Position numbers and translations under genes: made by a program. This document shows positions 8,379 to 17,997 of a stretch of DNA of 64,000 nt, one piece after another. The notes beneath the pieces were generated by a model. The model was not told where the DNA came from. It was given only the letters and a program-made list of their open reading frames with translations, and made no database searches. The stretch is from positions 386,042-450,041 of the forward strand of contig JAKBAD010000002.1 in assembly GCA_021809435.1 (NCBI GenBank), read 5' to 3'. The DNA is from Pseudomonadota bacterium. Its GTDB lineage: Bacteria; Pseudomonadota; Alphaproteobacteria; Acetobacterales; Acetobacteraceae. How positions within the stretch are numbered: position 1 is the first letter of the stretch; the number at the start of each line of letters is the position of its first letter.

Positions 8379-9815
8379 TCATGCGGCGGTGCCGCCCACC
8401 GTGAGACCCGAGAGCTTGATGGTCGGCTGGCCAACGCCAACGGGCACGCCCTGGCCGTTTTTGCCGCAGGTGCCAATGCCGGGGTCGAGCGCCATGTCAG
8501 CGCCAATCATCTCCACCTTGGTGAGCGCATCCGGCCCATTACCGATCAATGTCGCGCCCTTCACCGGCGCGGTGACTTTGCCGTTTTCGATCAAATATGC
8601 CTCGGAGGCGCTGAATACGAACTTGCCCGAAGTGATATCGACCTGCCCGCCGCCAAAATTAACCGCATAGAGCCCGCGCTGGATGGATTTGATCATGTCC
8701 TCGCGTGAAGCCTGGCCGCCTAGCATGATGGTGTTGGTCATGCGCGGCATGGGGGCGTGGGCATAGGATTGGCGCCGGCCATTGCCGGTGGCGCGCATGT
8801 TCATCAGCCTGGCGTTTTGCCGGTCTTGTAAAAACCCGATCAGCACGCCGTCCTCAATCAGCGTGGTGCGCGAGGTGGGCGTGCCCTCGTCATCGATGGT
8901 CAACGAGCCGCGCCGTCCGGGGAGGGTGCCGTCATCGACCACCGTGACACCGGGCGCGGCGATGCGGCTGCCCATGAGCCCCGCGAAGGCGGATGTGGTC
9001 TTGCGGTTGAAATCTCCCTCCAACCCATGGCCAATGGCCTCGTGCAGCAGAATTCCGGGCCAGCCTGGGCCCAGCACCACCGGCATCTCGCCTGCCGGCG
9101 CGGGAACCGAGGCCAAATTGACCTCCGCCTGCCGGATCGCCTCACGCACCGCCGCCTGCCAGGCCTGCGTCGCGAGATAAGGCCCATACCCGGTGCGACC
9201 GCCCATGCCATGGCTGCCCGACTCGCGCCGGCCGTTCTGCTCCAGCACCACCGAGACGTTGAACCGCACCAGCGGGCGCACATCGGCCACCACCGCCCCT
9301 TCGGGACGGATGATCTCGATCACCTGCCACTCGCCGGCCAAACTGGCCATAACCTGCACGACCCGCGAATCCGCCGCGCGGGTAAAATCATCAATTTCGC
9401 GCAAAACCGCGGCGCGGGCCGCGAAATCCGTCTCGCGCAGCGGGTTCAGCCCTTCATAGAGCGGTTTCGCCCCCACGGCCGGGCCCGCGAAGGACAAGGA
9501 TGCCTCCGATGTCCGCGCGGCCTCGATGGTCGCCGCCGCGCGGGTGAGCGCGTCGGTGGTCATGTCATCGGAATGGGCGAAATACACAGCCTCGCCCTGC
9601 ACCCCGCGCAGACCAAAGCCGCGGCGTGTGTCGAAACCGGCGGCGCGGATGCGGCCATCATCGAGCGAGACCGACTCGGCTTCGCGATATTCGAGATAGA
9701 GCTCGCCATCATCCATGCCAGCCAGTCCCGCCGCGACGATCCGCCGGGCCTGTTCCGGGTCCAACCCCTGGTGGTCATGAAAAATAGCCTGCGCCGTTTG
9801 CAATGAAGCTGACAT
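8379..9815 (-). CDS. tldD: Metalloprotease TldD
   Basis: A 478-residue homologue of TldD, which works with TldE/PmbA as a zinc protease on unfolded or modified peptides. The catalytic HExxxH motif is seen as HEAIGHGLEGD. The PGRRGSLTIDDEGTP and MRATGNGRRQSYAHAP segments are family signatures. E. coli TldD has 481 residues. The ATG at 9815 is preferred over a TTG at 9833. TldE/PmbA is not in this window. Confidence 0.95.
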   Translation of the reverse strand: MSASLQTAQAIFHDHQGLDPEQARRIVAAGLAGMDDGELYLEYREAESVSLDDGRIRAAGFDTRRGFGLRGVQGEAVYFAHSDDMTTDALTRAAATIEAARTSEASLSFAGPAVGAKPLYEGLNPLRETDFAARAAVLREIDDFTRAADSRVVQVMASLAGEWQVIEIIRPEGAVVADVRPLVRFNVSVVLEQNGRRESGSHGMGGRTGYGPYLATQAWQAAVREAIRQAEVNLASVPAPAGEMPVVLGPGWPGILLHEAIGHGLEGDFNRKTTSAFAGLMGSRIAAPGVTVVDDGTLPGRRGSLTIDDEGTPTSRTTLIEDGVLIGFLQDRQNARLMNMRATGNGRRQSYAHAPMPRMTNTIMLGGQASREDMIKSIQRGLYAVNFGGGQVDITSGKFVFSASEAYLIENGKVTAPVKGATLIGNGPDALTKVEMIGADMALDPGIGTCGKNGQGVPVGVGQPTIKLSGLTVGGTAA

Positions 9816-9829
9816 GCTGTTCCAATCCT

Positions 9830-10879
9830 TCAAGCGGCGGCGGTGCGCGCCACCGGCCGCGCCGCGCCGCGCGCGCCCCGCAGCATATGGCGCGCGGTGA
9901 TCGCCGTTGCAAACAAAGCAATGGCATTAAGCTCGTGGACGTAACCGATATTCACGTTGCCCAGCACAATGGTGATCATGCCCAGCAGATATTGCAGGCT
10001 GACAAACCCGATGAGCAGCAACAACACATCGCGCAGCGCTGGCGGGGGGCGCAGGCGCAATCCAGTAAAGGCCGTGCCCAGCACGGTGAACACGGTGATG
10101 GTGGCGAGCAACCGGTGGAAAAATTGAATCGTGCCCTTATTCTCAACAAAATTCAGTATCCAGGGGTGCAGGCTGAACATCGCGGGCGGCAGCCAGTTTC
10201 CATCCATGGTCGGGAAACTGTTATAGACAGTGATGGCGTTGCTGGTGGCAACCAGGGCGCCAAACAGAATCGTGCACCAGATCAGCGCCACGCACACCGT
10301 CATGGCGGTTTTAAGCCCCAATGCGCCGTCAACCGCCACGGCCTCAGGCCGGCGAAAGGTCAGGCCGGTCCAGATTTCGAGGAAGAAAATGAACATGGCC
10401 GAGCCCAGATGCGGCCCAGCCCAGGCGGGCGGGGGCGAAAGCACACCGGGGCGCATGCCGGTTTGCACCATGTACCAGCCCCAGGTGGCCTGGAATACGC
10501 CAAGGCCGAAGATAAACAGCATCCACAGCGCGCGCTTGCCGCGCAGTTGGCCGGTGGCGAAAAAATAAGCGAACGGCAGCAAAAACACCAAGGCCATCAG
10601 GCGCCCCCAGCACCGGTCGATAAACATCGGCCAGAACAAGGCCTTGTACTGATCGAGCGAGATGGGATGAGCCTGAAAAACCGCCGTCTTCTGATACAAG
10701 CCGAAGAGGTACGCCCAGTCCGCCGAAGAGGTGGGCGGGATGAAGCCGGTGATGGGCCGCCAGACCTGAATGGTGAAACCCGCGCCAATCGTGCGCGCAT
10801 GGCCGCCACCCACCGCCATGCCAAATACCATGAAGGCGAGCAGCAGGCACCAATTGCCCAGAGCCCGATCGGGCTTCAT
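9830..10879 (-). CDS. COX15/CtaA-family membrane protein with an altered haem site
   Basis: A 349-residue, roughly eight-helix membrane protein homologous to haem A synthase and to the gene just upstream. Three of the four expected haem-ligand histidines can be placed (GPHLG near residue 157, FFHRLLA, YVHELNA). The ExxH pair that starts the conserved FW..HR.WGRL segment is MFID (residues 85-88), so both the catalytic Glu and the first His ligand are missing. It starts with a 4-base ATGA overlap with the upstream paralogue. It may be an accessory partner or a diverged oxidase assembly factor; haem A synthase activity is doubtful. Confidence 0.85.
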   Translation of the reverse strand: MKPDRALGNWCLLLAFMVFGMAVGGGHARTIGAGFTIQVWRPITGFIPPTSSADWAYLFGLYQKTAVFQAHPISLDQYKALFWPMFIDRCWGRLMALVFLLPFAYFFATGQLRGKRALWMLFIFGLGVFQATWGWYMVQTGMRPGVLSPPPAWAGPHLGSAMFIFFLEIWTGLTFRRPEAVAVDGALGLKTAMTVCVALIWCTILFGALVATSNAITVYNSFPTMDGNWLPPAMFSLHPWILNFVENKGTIQFFHRLLATITVFTVLGTAFTGLRLRPPPALRDVLLLLIGFVSLQYLLGMITIVLGNVNIGYVHELNAIALFATAITARHMLRGARGAARPVARTAAA

Positions 10880-11904
10880 GCGGTGGCCCCGCGCAGGCGG
10901 TGTAGCAGGCGCAGCAACGCGCCCAGCAGCAACACGGCGTTCATCTGATGGATGACGCCGATATCGATCATTTTAGACACCAGCGCGGACACACCCAGCA
11001 CGAACTGCAAAATCACCAAACCGGCGGCCAGGGCGGCGCCATCCTGCACGGGCCGGGGGTATTCGTGGCGAAATGTCTGTACGCCAAGCGTGAGAATGAC
11101 GAGCGCGGCAATGACGGCGAGCAACTGATGGTCGAAGATGATGGTCGCCGTATCGGTGAAAATGCCACTGAAAGGCCAGCCGGCGGGCGGCATGCCAGTG
11201 CCGATATTCTGGGCGACATTAAACGCATCAATGCCGTGAATGCCGGACACAAACGTGCCCCCGAACATGGCGAGCAGCAACAGCACGAAGCTGAGCTGGG
11301 CCAAGCGCTTGAAGCCAAGCAGGCCGGGCTGGGGCGTGGGCGCCGGGGTTTCGACGGTCATCGCGGTCCAGAGCACGGCGCCGAGCAGGAACATGGCGCC
11401 AAAAAAATGCAGCGACAGGCGCCAGGGCTCAACCGCCACCGAATCAGGGAAAAACCCCGACGCGACCATGAACCAGCCAATGGCCCCCTGCAGCCCGCCC
11501 AGCACGAACAGCAACCCAAGCCAGGGAATCAGGCGCTTCTCCAGCCGTCCCGTCACCGCGAAGCCAATGAGCGGCACCAGCAGCACCACCCCCATCAACC
11601 GGCCCCACAGGCGATGAAAATATTCAGGCCAGAATAAATGCTTGAACCCAGCCAGATCCATGCCCTGGTGCAGCAGCTGGTACTGCGAAATGGACTGGTA
11701 GAGCGCGAACATCTTGTTCCATTGGGCCGCGCTCAAAGGCGGCAGAACACCGATGATCGGATCCCAGACCATGATGGAGAGGCCAGAACCGCTATCGCGG
11801 GTATAACCTCCAATGCCCACCATAACCCAGATCATGAACGCCAGCACGTAAAGCCAAGTAGAGACCAGACGGCGGCTTTCCCGGCTGGTGGCAGCCTGCG
11901 ACAT
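10876..11904 (-). CDS. ctaA: Haem A synthase, COX15/CtaA family
   Basis: This 342-residue polytopic membrane protein oxidises haem O to haem A for cytochrome oxidase. The key ExxH motif is intact as FWPEYFHRLWGRLMG (E94, H97). Further histidines are in LSLHFFG, FDHQLLAV and GVIHQMNA, the positions of the other haem ligands. The HR pair in the third site is HQ, a small deviation. The start MSQAATS at 11904 has AAGGA about nine bases upstream; an ATG nine bases earlier is also in frame. It is co-translated with the altered paralogue downstream. Confidence 0.92.
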   Translation of the reverse strand: MSQAATSRESRRLVSTWLYVLAFMIWVMVGIGGYTRDSGSGLSIMVWDPIIGVLPPLSAAQWNKMFALYQSISQYQLLHQGMDLAGFKHLFWPEYFHRLWGRLMGVVLLVPLIGFAVTGRLEKRLIPWLGLLFVLGGLQGAIGWFMVASGFFPDSVAVEPWRLSLHFFGAMFLLGAVLWTAMTVETPAPTPQPGLLGFKRLAQLSFVLLLLAMFGGTFVSGIHGIDAFNVAQNIGTGMPPAGWPFSGIFTDTATIIFDHQLLAVIAALVILTLGVQTFRHEYPRPVQDGAALAAGLVILQFVLGVSALVSKMIDIGVIHQMNAVLLLGALLRLLHRLRGATA

Positions 11905-12021
11905 ACTCAACATCCTTCCCTGAAACCAAATACCGGCACAGGGCTTAAACCGCTCCCACCCGCCATTCGCAAGGGGGGAGCCCATAAAACACCGGTTGAA
12001 CGCAGAGACTGGCCCGGAGGC

Positions 12022-12666
12022 TCAAGCCTCCAGGCTCGAGCAGTTACGCGGCGAGATCATGGCCAAAAACTCACGCCGCGTTGAGGAATCATCGCGGAAC
12101 GCGCCCAGCATGCGGCTGGTGACCATGCTGGCCCCCGGCTTGTGCACGCCGCGCGTGGACATGCATTGATGCCCGGCCTCGATCACCACGGCCACCCCGC
12201 GCGGCTGCAACACCGTGTTGATGGTGTTGGCGATTTGCGCGGTCAGTTTTTCCTGAATCTGAAAGCGTTTGGCATAGGCATCCACCACCCGGGCGAGCTT
12301 GGAAATGCCAACCACGCGCGATTGGGGCAGATAAGCAACATGAGCCTTGCCAATGATCGGCACCATATGATGCTCGCAATGGCTCTCGATGCGGATATCG
12401 CGCAGCACGACCATTTCGTCATAGCCCTCCACCTCCTCAAAGGTGCGGGCCAGCAGGGCCTCGGGGTCTTCGCGGTAGCCGCTGAAAAACTCTTCATAAG
12501 CCTTGGCCACCCGGGCGGGCGTATCTAGCAGCCCTTCCCGGCTCGGGTCTTCGCCCGCCCACATCAATAAGGTGCGGATGGCGGCTTCGGCCTCGGCGCG
12601 GGAGGGACGCCCTTCGGCGCTCAACACGCGGGTGCTTATATCGGCTTTTTTGATCTCGACATTCAC
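12022..12666 (-). CDS. folE: GTP cyclohydrolase I
   Basis: A 214-residue enzyme making dihydroneopterin triphosphate from GTP, the first step of folate synthesis. Zinc-site and active-site motifs are [19 protein letters not shown], the [18 protein letters not shown] helix, and [10 protein letters not shown] prefer a GTG start at 12666 with GGAG eight bases upstream; another GTG at 12711 would add 15 residues without recognisable homology. folP, a later folate gene, is about 2.3 kb upstream on the same strand. Confidence 0.95.
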   Translation of the reverse strand: MNVEIKKADISTRVLSAEGRPSRAEAEAAIRTLLMWAGEDPSREGLLDTPARVAKAYEEFFSGYREDPEALLARTFEEVEGYDEMVVLRDIRIESHCEHHMVPIIGKAHVAYLPQSRVVGISKLARVVDAYAKRFQIQEKLTAQIANTINTVLQPRGVAVVIEAGHQCMSTRGVHKPGASMVTSRMLGAFRDDSSTRREFLAMISPRNCSSLEA

Positions 12667-12805
12667 GTCTTTAACTCCGTCGCTCGGACGCACAAAATAA
12701 CCGCCCCTCACAGCCCAACTGATATGGAGGCAAAACCCAATACGGCAAGTGCGCCGCCATGGATCACATGGCGCTCGGCCATATCATCCATCTCACCCCC
12801 CTGCA

Positions 12806-13591
12806 TCATGGCTCGAACTCTCGTACCAAATGGTTAAGCGGCCCGTGCCCCCGGCCAAATCCGGGCGCCTGGGCAATGGCGGATTGCAAATAATGGCGCG
12901 CGCGCCTGGTCGCCGTGCACAGGCTCAGCCCCTGGGCAAGGCCCGTGGCAATGGCCGAGGCCATGGTGCAGCCCGTGCCGTGGGTGTTTCTGGTATCGAT
13001 CCGCGCGAACCCGATTTCCTCCACCGCGTCCGGCGTGACCAGATAATCAACCAAAAACGGATTATGGTCATGCCCGCCTTTCACCAGCACGGCGGCCGCG
13101 CCCTGCGCCAGCAGCAGGCGCGCCGCCGCCAGACGATCGGGTACCGTCTCCACCCCCTGCCCCGCCAGCTTGGCAAGCTCGGGCAGGTTGGGGGTGACCA
13201 GCGCGGCACGCGGCAACAGCCGGTTTTTGAGCGCGGAGATGGCATCATCGGGCAATAATACCGCGCCCGAGGTCGCCACCATCACCGGGTCGAGCACAAC
13301 CGGCACATCGGCGGGCAGCGCCTCGGCCACAGCGTGGATAATACCGGCATTGGCGAGCATACCCAGCTTGACCGCATCAACCCCGATATCGCTCAGCACC
13401 GTCTCAACCGAGAGGCGAACAAACTCGGGCGGCAAAACATGCACCGCCGCCACCCCCAGCGTATTCTGCGCGGTCACCGCCGTGATCGAGGTGCAGGCAT
13501 AAGCGCCCAGTGCCGAGATGGTCTTGATATCGGCCTCGATTCCGGCGCCGCCGCCGGAATCGGAGCCGGCAATCGTTAAAACGCGTTTCAT
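12806..13591 (-). CDS. thiD: Hydroxymethylpyrimidine/phosphomethylpyrimidine kinase
   Basis: A 261-residue ribokinase-fold kinase that phosphorylates HMP and HMP-P in thiamine synthesis. Signatures are IAGSDSGGGAGIEADIK at the N-terminus, VLDPVMVATSG, and NTHGTGCTMASAIA with the catalytic Asp/Cys region. The ATG at 13591 has GGGGAGA eight bases upstream. Only 25 bases separate it from glmM, leaving no room for a TPP riboswitch, so it is probably expressed from the glmM side. Confidence 0.94.
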   Translation of the reverse strand: MKRVLTIAGSDSGGGAGIEADIKTISALGAYACTSITAVTAQNTLGVAAVHVLPPEFVRLSVETVLSDIGVDAVKLGMLANAGIIHAVAEALPADVPVVLDPVMVATSGAVLLPDDAISALKNRLLPRAALVTPNLPELAKLAGQGVETVPDRLAAARLLLAQGAAAVLVKGGHDHNPFLVDYLVTPDAVEEIGFARIDTRNTHGTGCTMASAIATGLAQGLSLCTATRRARHYLQSAIAQAPGFGRGHGPLNHLVREFEP

Positions 13592-13616
13592 GGCAGTTCT
13601 CCCCGTGGCCCGCCTG

Positions 13617-14987
13617 TTATTCAGCGGCGTTTGCCGTCGCCTGAGCAATCTCGGCGCACAGCTCGCTCACGATCTGCTGGATCAACCCAGCATCCTCCCC
13701 CTCGGCCATCACCCGGATCAGCGGTTCCGTGCCCGAGGGGCGGATCAGCACCCGCCCCCGCTGGCCCAAACGCGCCGAGGCCTCGGCAATCGCTGTCTTA
13801 ATGTGCGGCGCCCCCAGCGGCGATGCGCCGCTATAGCGGACATTGCGCATAAGCTGGGGCAGCGGCGCGAACACCCGGCACGCCTTGGAGGCCGGCTGGC
13901 CGCTGCGCACCAGCACCGCCAGCACCTGCAGCGCGGCAACCAGCCCATCGCCAGTGGTGGCGAAATCTGATAAAATCACGTGCCCCGACTGCTCGCCGCC
14001 AAGATTGAGCCCGAGATCGCGCATGGTCTCGGCCACATAGCGGTCACCCACCTTGGTGCGGTGCAGCGCCAGCCCAAGCCCCGCGCAAAACCGCTCCAGC
14101 CCGAGATTGCTCATGACCGTGGCGACGATCCCCGGGCCGGTCAGGCGCCCCTGGGCATGCATGTCGCGGGCAATCAGCCCCAAAATCTGGTCACCATCGA
14201 TGATCTCGCCGGTCTCATCGGCCAGAATAACCCGGTCGGCGTCGCCATCGAGCGCGATGCCGATATCAGCGCCATGCTCAAGCACGGCCTCGCACAGCTG
14301 GCGCGGCGCGGTTGAGCCGGCATCGCGGTTGATGTTGAAGCCGTCAGGATGAACGCCCAGGGCAATCACCTCAGCGCCCAGCTCATAAAGCGCCGCCGGA
14401 GCAACCTTATAGGCCGCGCCATGGGCGCAATCGAGCACGATTTTCAGCCCATCCAGCCGCAGCCCCCGCGGCAGCGAGGATTTCGCCGCCTCGATATAGC
14501 GCCCCGCCGCATCCACCAGCCGCGAGGCCCGGCCCAAATGCTCCGGCCCCGCCAAACGCGCGGTCAGATCCTGCGCCATCAAGGCCTCGATCTCAAGCTC
14601 CGTCTCATCGGAGAGCTTGGTGCCATCAGGGCCGAACAGCTTGATGCCGTTATCCTCGAACGGGTTATGCGAGGCCGAGATGACCACCCCCAGATCGAGC
14701 CGCAACGAGCGGGTGAGCATGGCAATGGCCGGCGTGGGCAACGGCCCCGCCAGCGTGACATTCATGCCCGCCGAAATAAACCCCGCCGTGAGCGCGGGCT
14801 CGAGCATATAGCCCGAGAGGCGCGTATCCTTGCCGATGATCACCCGGTGACGGTGATGGCCGCGCGTGAACAAAATGCCCGCGGCCTGCCCCAGCTTGAG
14901 CGCGGTTTCCACGGTCATGGGGTAGGTGTTGGCCTTGCCACGGATGCCATCCGTGCCAAAAAACCGTCTCTGAGGCGTATTACCCAT
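13617..14987 (-). CDS. glmM: Phosphoglucosamine mutase
   Basis: A 456-residue enzyme interconverting glucosamine-6-P and glucosamine-1-P for UDP-GlcNAc synthesis, upstream of GlmU (20819-22111). It has [13 protein letters not shown] at the N-terminus, the phosphoserine loop VISASHNP (S106 is the likely phosphorylated Ser), the metal loop LDGDADR, the sugar loop GGEQSGHV and the phosphate loop [12 protein letters not shown]. The start overlaps the end of folP by eight bases, indicating coupling. Confidence 0.97.
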   Translation of the reverse strand: MGNTPQRRFFGTDGIRGKANTYPMTVETALKLGQAAGILFTRGHHRHRVIIGKDTRLSGYMLEPALTAGFISAGMNVTLAGPLPTPAIAMLTRSLRLDLGVVISASHNPFEDNGIKLFGPDGTKLSDETELEIEALMAQDLTARLAGPEHLGRASRLVDAAGRYIEAAKSSLPRGLRLDGLKIVLDCAHGAAYKVAPAALYELGAEVIALGVHPDGFNINRDAGSTAPRQLCEAVLEHGADIGIALDGDADRVILADETGEIIDGDQILGLIARDMHAQGRLTGPGIVATVMSNLGLERFCAGLGLALHRTKVGDRYVAETMRDLGLNLGGEQSGHVILSDFATTGDGLVAALQVLAVLVRSGQPASKACRVFAPLPQLMRNVRYSGASPLGAPHIKTAIAEASARLGQRGRVLIRPSGTEPLIRVMAEGEDAGLIQQIVSELCAEIAQATANAAE

Positions 14988-15822
14988 TCTCTCTCTTGCT
15001 CAACTCCTGCCACACACGCAGCCCCTGGCTGGCGCCGGCCACGTCATGAACCCGTATTATATGCGCCCCTTGGGCACACGCATAAAGCCCGGCCGCGTGC
15101 GACCCCGCATCCCGCTCAGCGGGAGACACCCCCCCCACCATCTGGCCGATGAAGCGTTTGCGCGATACCCCCACCAACAGCGGCTGCCCCAGCGCCAGCA
15201 GCGCCGGAATCCCGCGCATCAGCTCGATATTCTGGCGCGCGGTCTTGGCAAAGCCATATCCGGGGTCGAGGCAGATATGTTCCGGCGCGATCCCCGCCGC
15301 CAACGCCTCGTCACGCCGCAGCGCCAGCTCACGGGCGACATCGGCCACCACATCGTCATAGGCGCAGAACTCATCCATAGTCTGGGGCGTGCCGCGCATA
15401 TGCATCAGCACCACCGGGCAGCCGCGCGCCGCCGCCAGCGCGCGCGCCGCGGGGTCGAAGGCCAGGCCGGAAATATCGTTGATGATCCGCGCCCCGGCAT
15501 CGAGCGCGCTCGCCATGGTGGCGGCATTGCGGGTATCAACCGAAATCACCGCGCCTTCCTCCGCCAAGGCGGCGATGACCGGCACGACCCGCGCAATCTC
15601 CTCGGCCACCGTCACGGCCGCCGAACCGGGGCGCGTGCTTTCCCCGCCAATATCGAGAATATCCGCCCCAGCCTCGCGCAGGCGCTGCCCGGCGGCAATC
15701 GCGGCCTGAGCATCGAAATGCTGGCCGCCATCGGAGAAGGAATCGGGGGTGACGTTCAAAATCCCCATCACCAGGGGGCGGGTCAGCGGCAAGCCGGCCC
15801 AGAACTGCGTCTGCGGTCTCAT
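14980..15822 (-). CDS. folP: Dihydropteroate synthase
   Basis: This 280-residue TIM barrel condenses dihydropterin pyrophosphate with p-aminobenzoate. It carries [30 protein letters not shown], and the basic SRKRFIG segment near the C-terminus. The folP-glmM pair is the order seen in many proteobacteria. It is divergent from the GST gene, with about 96 bases between the start codons. Confidence 0.96.
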   Translation of the reverse strand: MRPQTQFWAGLPLTRPLVMGILNVTPDSFSDGGQHFDAQAAIAAGQRLREAGADILDIGGESTRPGSAAVTVAEEIARVVPVIAALAEEGAVISVDTRNAATMASALDAGARIINDISGLAFDPAARALAAARGCPVVLMHMRGTPQTMDEFCAYDDVVADVARELALRRDEALAAGIAPEHICLDPGYGFAKTARQNIELMRGIPALLALGQPLLVGVSRKRFIGQMVGGVSPAERDAGSHAAGLYACAQGAHIIRVHDVAGASQGLRVWQELSKRENG

Positions 15823-15918
15823 GAATACAGGCTAGCATGCCGCCCTCCCCCCACCAACTCCTTGTCTTGCCCCCAGGATATGACATAGGTGAAACCGCTT
15901 TGACGGTTTGAGAGGCAT

Positions 15919-16575
15919 ATGACAGCACGGCTTTATCTGGGAACGCGGCGCTACTCGTCCTGGTCGATGCGCGGATGGCTGATGGTCCGGCTGGCCGGGC
16001 TGGCGGCCGAGGAAATTTATATCCCGCTGGCGGGCGGCAACACCGCCGCCATCAAGGCGGTTTCACCCGGCGGCACAGTGCCCTATCTCGAACATGAGGG
16101 GGCACGGATCTGGGAGAGCCTCGCCATTGCCGAATATTGCGCTGAACTTAACCCCGCCCTGTGGCCAGCCGAGCGCATCGCCCGCGCCCATGCACGGGCC
16201 ATTGCCGCTGAAATGCATGCCGGGTTCCGCGCCCTGCGTCTCGCCATGCCCATGAATTTAGGGCGCGACTATGCCGGTTTGGGGCAAACCCCTGAGAGCC
16301 TGACCGATATCGCGCGGATCGAAACGCTGTGGGCCGATACAAGGCAAAGATTCGGCGGCACGGGGCCGTATTTATTCGGCGCCGCTTTTACCAACGCCGA
16401 CGCCATGTTCGCCCCCGTGGTCGCGCGGTTCCTCACCTATCATCCTCCCCTGCGGCCTGAAGCCCAGGCCTATTGCACCTCCGTGCGCGCCCACCCGCTG
16501 GTGGCCGAATGGTATGACGCATCGGCACAAGAACCCGCCTCCTGGCTCTTAGACAAATTCGAGACGATGTCATGA
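15919..16575 (+). CDS. Glutathione S-transferase family protein
   Basis: A 218-residue cytosolic GST-like protein. The thioredoxin-like N-domain starts LYLGTRRYSSWSMRGWLMVR, with the Ser of SSWS at the usual catalytic position, and contains GTVPYLEHEGARIWESLAIAEY, the glutathione-binding loop. An all-helical C-domain follows. The substrate is not predictable. Its last codons overlap the next gene by four bases (ATGA), so the two are probably co-translated. Confidence 0.92.
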   Translation: MTARLYLGTRRYSSWSMRGWLMVRLAGLAAEEIYIPLAGGNTAAIKAVSPGGTVPYLEHEGARIWESLAIAEYCAELNPALWPAERIARAHARAIAAEMHAGFRALRLAMPMNLGRDYAGLGQTPESLTDIARIETLWADTRQRFGGTGPYLFGAAFTNADAMFAPVVARFLTYHPPLRPEAQAYCTSVRAHPLVAEWYDASAQEPASWLLDKFETMS

Positions 16576-16991
16576 AATTTCACCTATCCGCCGCCATAAT
16601 CGGCTTTTTCGCCCTCTCCAGCCCTGCCCTTGCCGATGTGATCATCGTTCTCAATCACGGCACGGTCTGGGAAACAGGTAACGCCCAGCTCTCGACCGAC
16701 GGCTTCATCGAGATTCACAATCAGGGCAGCACCGATGATGTCCTCACCGGTTGGGATTGCCCGCTCGCCCAATCCACCACGCTGCTCACCAGCAAAGGCG
16801 AGCCCGTGACCAGCCTGCCCATTCCCGCAGGGAAAACGGTGACACTCAGCCCCACCGCCCTGCACCTGCATCTGCAAACACTCAGCTATCCGGTGCCGTT
16901 CGGCAGCGTCATTCCCTGCTCCTTCACCTTCCAGATCGCCGGTTCGGTCGGCGGCTATCTCAACGCCGAGCCCGCTCCTCACTCGCCCTGA
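16572..16991 (+). CDS. Periplasmic PCuAC-like protein lacking the copper ligands
   Basis: A 139-residue protein with a clear Sec signal peptide (about residues 1-21, cleavage after ALA). The C-terminal half follows the PCu(A)C/DUF461 copper chaperone pattern: IPAGKTVTLSP, then LHLHLQTLSYPV, VIPCSFTFQIAGSV. Where the family has HLMLM it has HLHLQ, and the upstream His/Met cluster is absent; the protein has no methionine after the start. Copper delivery as in normal PCuAC is therefore doubtful. Two cysteines (WDCP, IPCS) could form a disulfide or bind metal. Confidence 0.75.
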   Translation: MKFHLSAAIIGFFALSSPALADVIIVLNHGTVWETGNAQLSTDGFIEIHNQGSTDDVLTGWDCPLAQSTTLLTSKGEPVTSLPIPAGKTVTLSPTALHLHLQTLSYPVPFGSVIPCSFTFQIAGSVGGYLNAEPAPHSP

Positions 16992-17020
16992 GGCCGGCCC
17001 GGCACGCGGCCCCGCGAAAA

Positions 17021-17470
17021 TCAGGAGGGCAGCGCATGCGCCAGCGCCCGGGCATGGGCCACGCGCTGCTCCTCGCTGACATAGAGGTCCATAAGGTCGT
17101 CAACCTTCATCGATGCCGCCCTGTCGCCATCGGTCATGATCAGCAGGCGCAGCATTTTTTCCAGCCCGCTTTTGATTTGCAAAAAATAATCGTGGCGCTG
17201 CGCGTGCAGCATGCAAATCTGATCGACATCCCGGCGCAGCGCCTCGATCTCAGCCAGCTGGGCGCCTGGCGGCGCATTCCCCGGGCGCGGCACTTCCACC
17301 GGCGTCTCGGCCATATCCGCCACAATGGCCGCCAGCTTGGCGACCAGGCTGGACGTTCGCCATAAAATATCGAACGCCGCCGCGCCATCGAAGCCGGCGG
17401 TCGAGGTCTCGAGGTGACAAAGCAGAACCGCTTCAGCCCGCCTGACAGCACTGCCCGCTTGATCGGCCAT
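17021..17470 (-). CDS. Unknown protein paired with a CheY-like regulator
   Basis: A 149-residue protein of unrecognised family. It looks largely alpha-helical and soluble, with no signal peptide or membrane segment, and has a charged amphipathic stretch around residues 75-110 (AEIEALRRDVDQICML). It starts six bases after the stop of the response regulator, so the two form an operon. A role as regulator, phosphatase or output partner of that CheY is inference from position only. Confidence 0.7.
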   Translation of the reverse strand: MADQAGSAVRRAEAVLLCHLETSTAGFDGAAAFDILWRTSSLVAKLAAIVADMAETPVEVPRPGNAPPGAQLAEIEALRRDVDQICMLHAQRHDYFLQIKSGLEKMLRLLIMTDGDRAASMKVDDLMDLYVSEEQRVAHARALAHALPS

Positions 17471-17476
17471 TGGCGC

Positions 17477-17848
17477 TCATCTCGGCGGGCAAAGCTGCTT
17501 GACAACCGCCAGCAGCTGGTTCGGCTCGGCCGGCTTGGTCAACCAGCCCGAAGCCCCAGCGGCCCGCGCCTCGTCGCGCTTGCGCCCGCCCGATTCGGTG
17601 GTCAGGACAATGATCGGCGTGAATTTCGCCGCGGCGATTTTCCGCGCCTCTTTAATAAAGCCAATCCCATCGAGTTCCGGCATGTTCAGGTCGGTCAGAA
17701 TGACGTTGGGCTTAATGCCGCCAGTGAGCTTCTCGATGCCTTCCCGGCCGTTCATGCCGGTTTCCACCTCGTATCCCGCGCCTTTCAGGATATGCGCCAG
17801 ACTCATGACCATGGTAGCAGAGTCATCAAGAACAAGGATCGTCGGCAT
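17477..17848 (-). CDS. Single-domain CheY-like response regulator
   Basis: A 123-residue receiver domain with no output domain. The acidic pocket is D8/D9, the phospho-acceptor D53 (ILTDLNMPELDG), the switch residue T82 and the conserved K104 (LTKPAE). Receivers of this kind signal to the flagellar motor or act in phosphorelays. No histidine kinase or Che gene is nearby. A divergent gap of about 150 bases separates it from the chorismate mutase gene. Confidence 0.93.
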   Translation of the reverse strand: MPTILVLDDSATMVMSLAHILKGAGYEVETGMNGREGIEKLTGGIKPNVILTDLNMPELDGIGFIKEARKIAAAKFTPIIVLTTESGGRKRDEARAAGASGWLTKPAEPNQLLAVVKQLCPPR

Positions 17849-17997
17849 TTTAAGGTATGCTCCGTCGGGCTAATTTTACTTCAAGACCCCCCTATGGTCG
17901 CCCAGATGTATTGAGACACCGTTAAAGCCGGTTAAATGCCGCCTTCGTTCGCCCTGGCTTTGCGGCGGCGGCGTAATTGGGCTAACAGGGGCGCGCA

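Noticed and set aside
9803-11637. Two long rightward frames (381 and 229 residues)
   Set aside because: Both lie antisense to the ctaA paralogues and are rich in His/Gln/Arg, the usual signature of GC-rich shadow frames.
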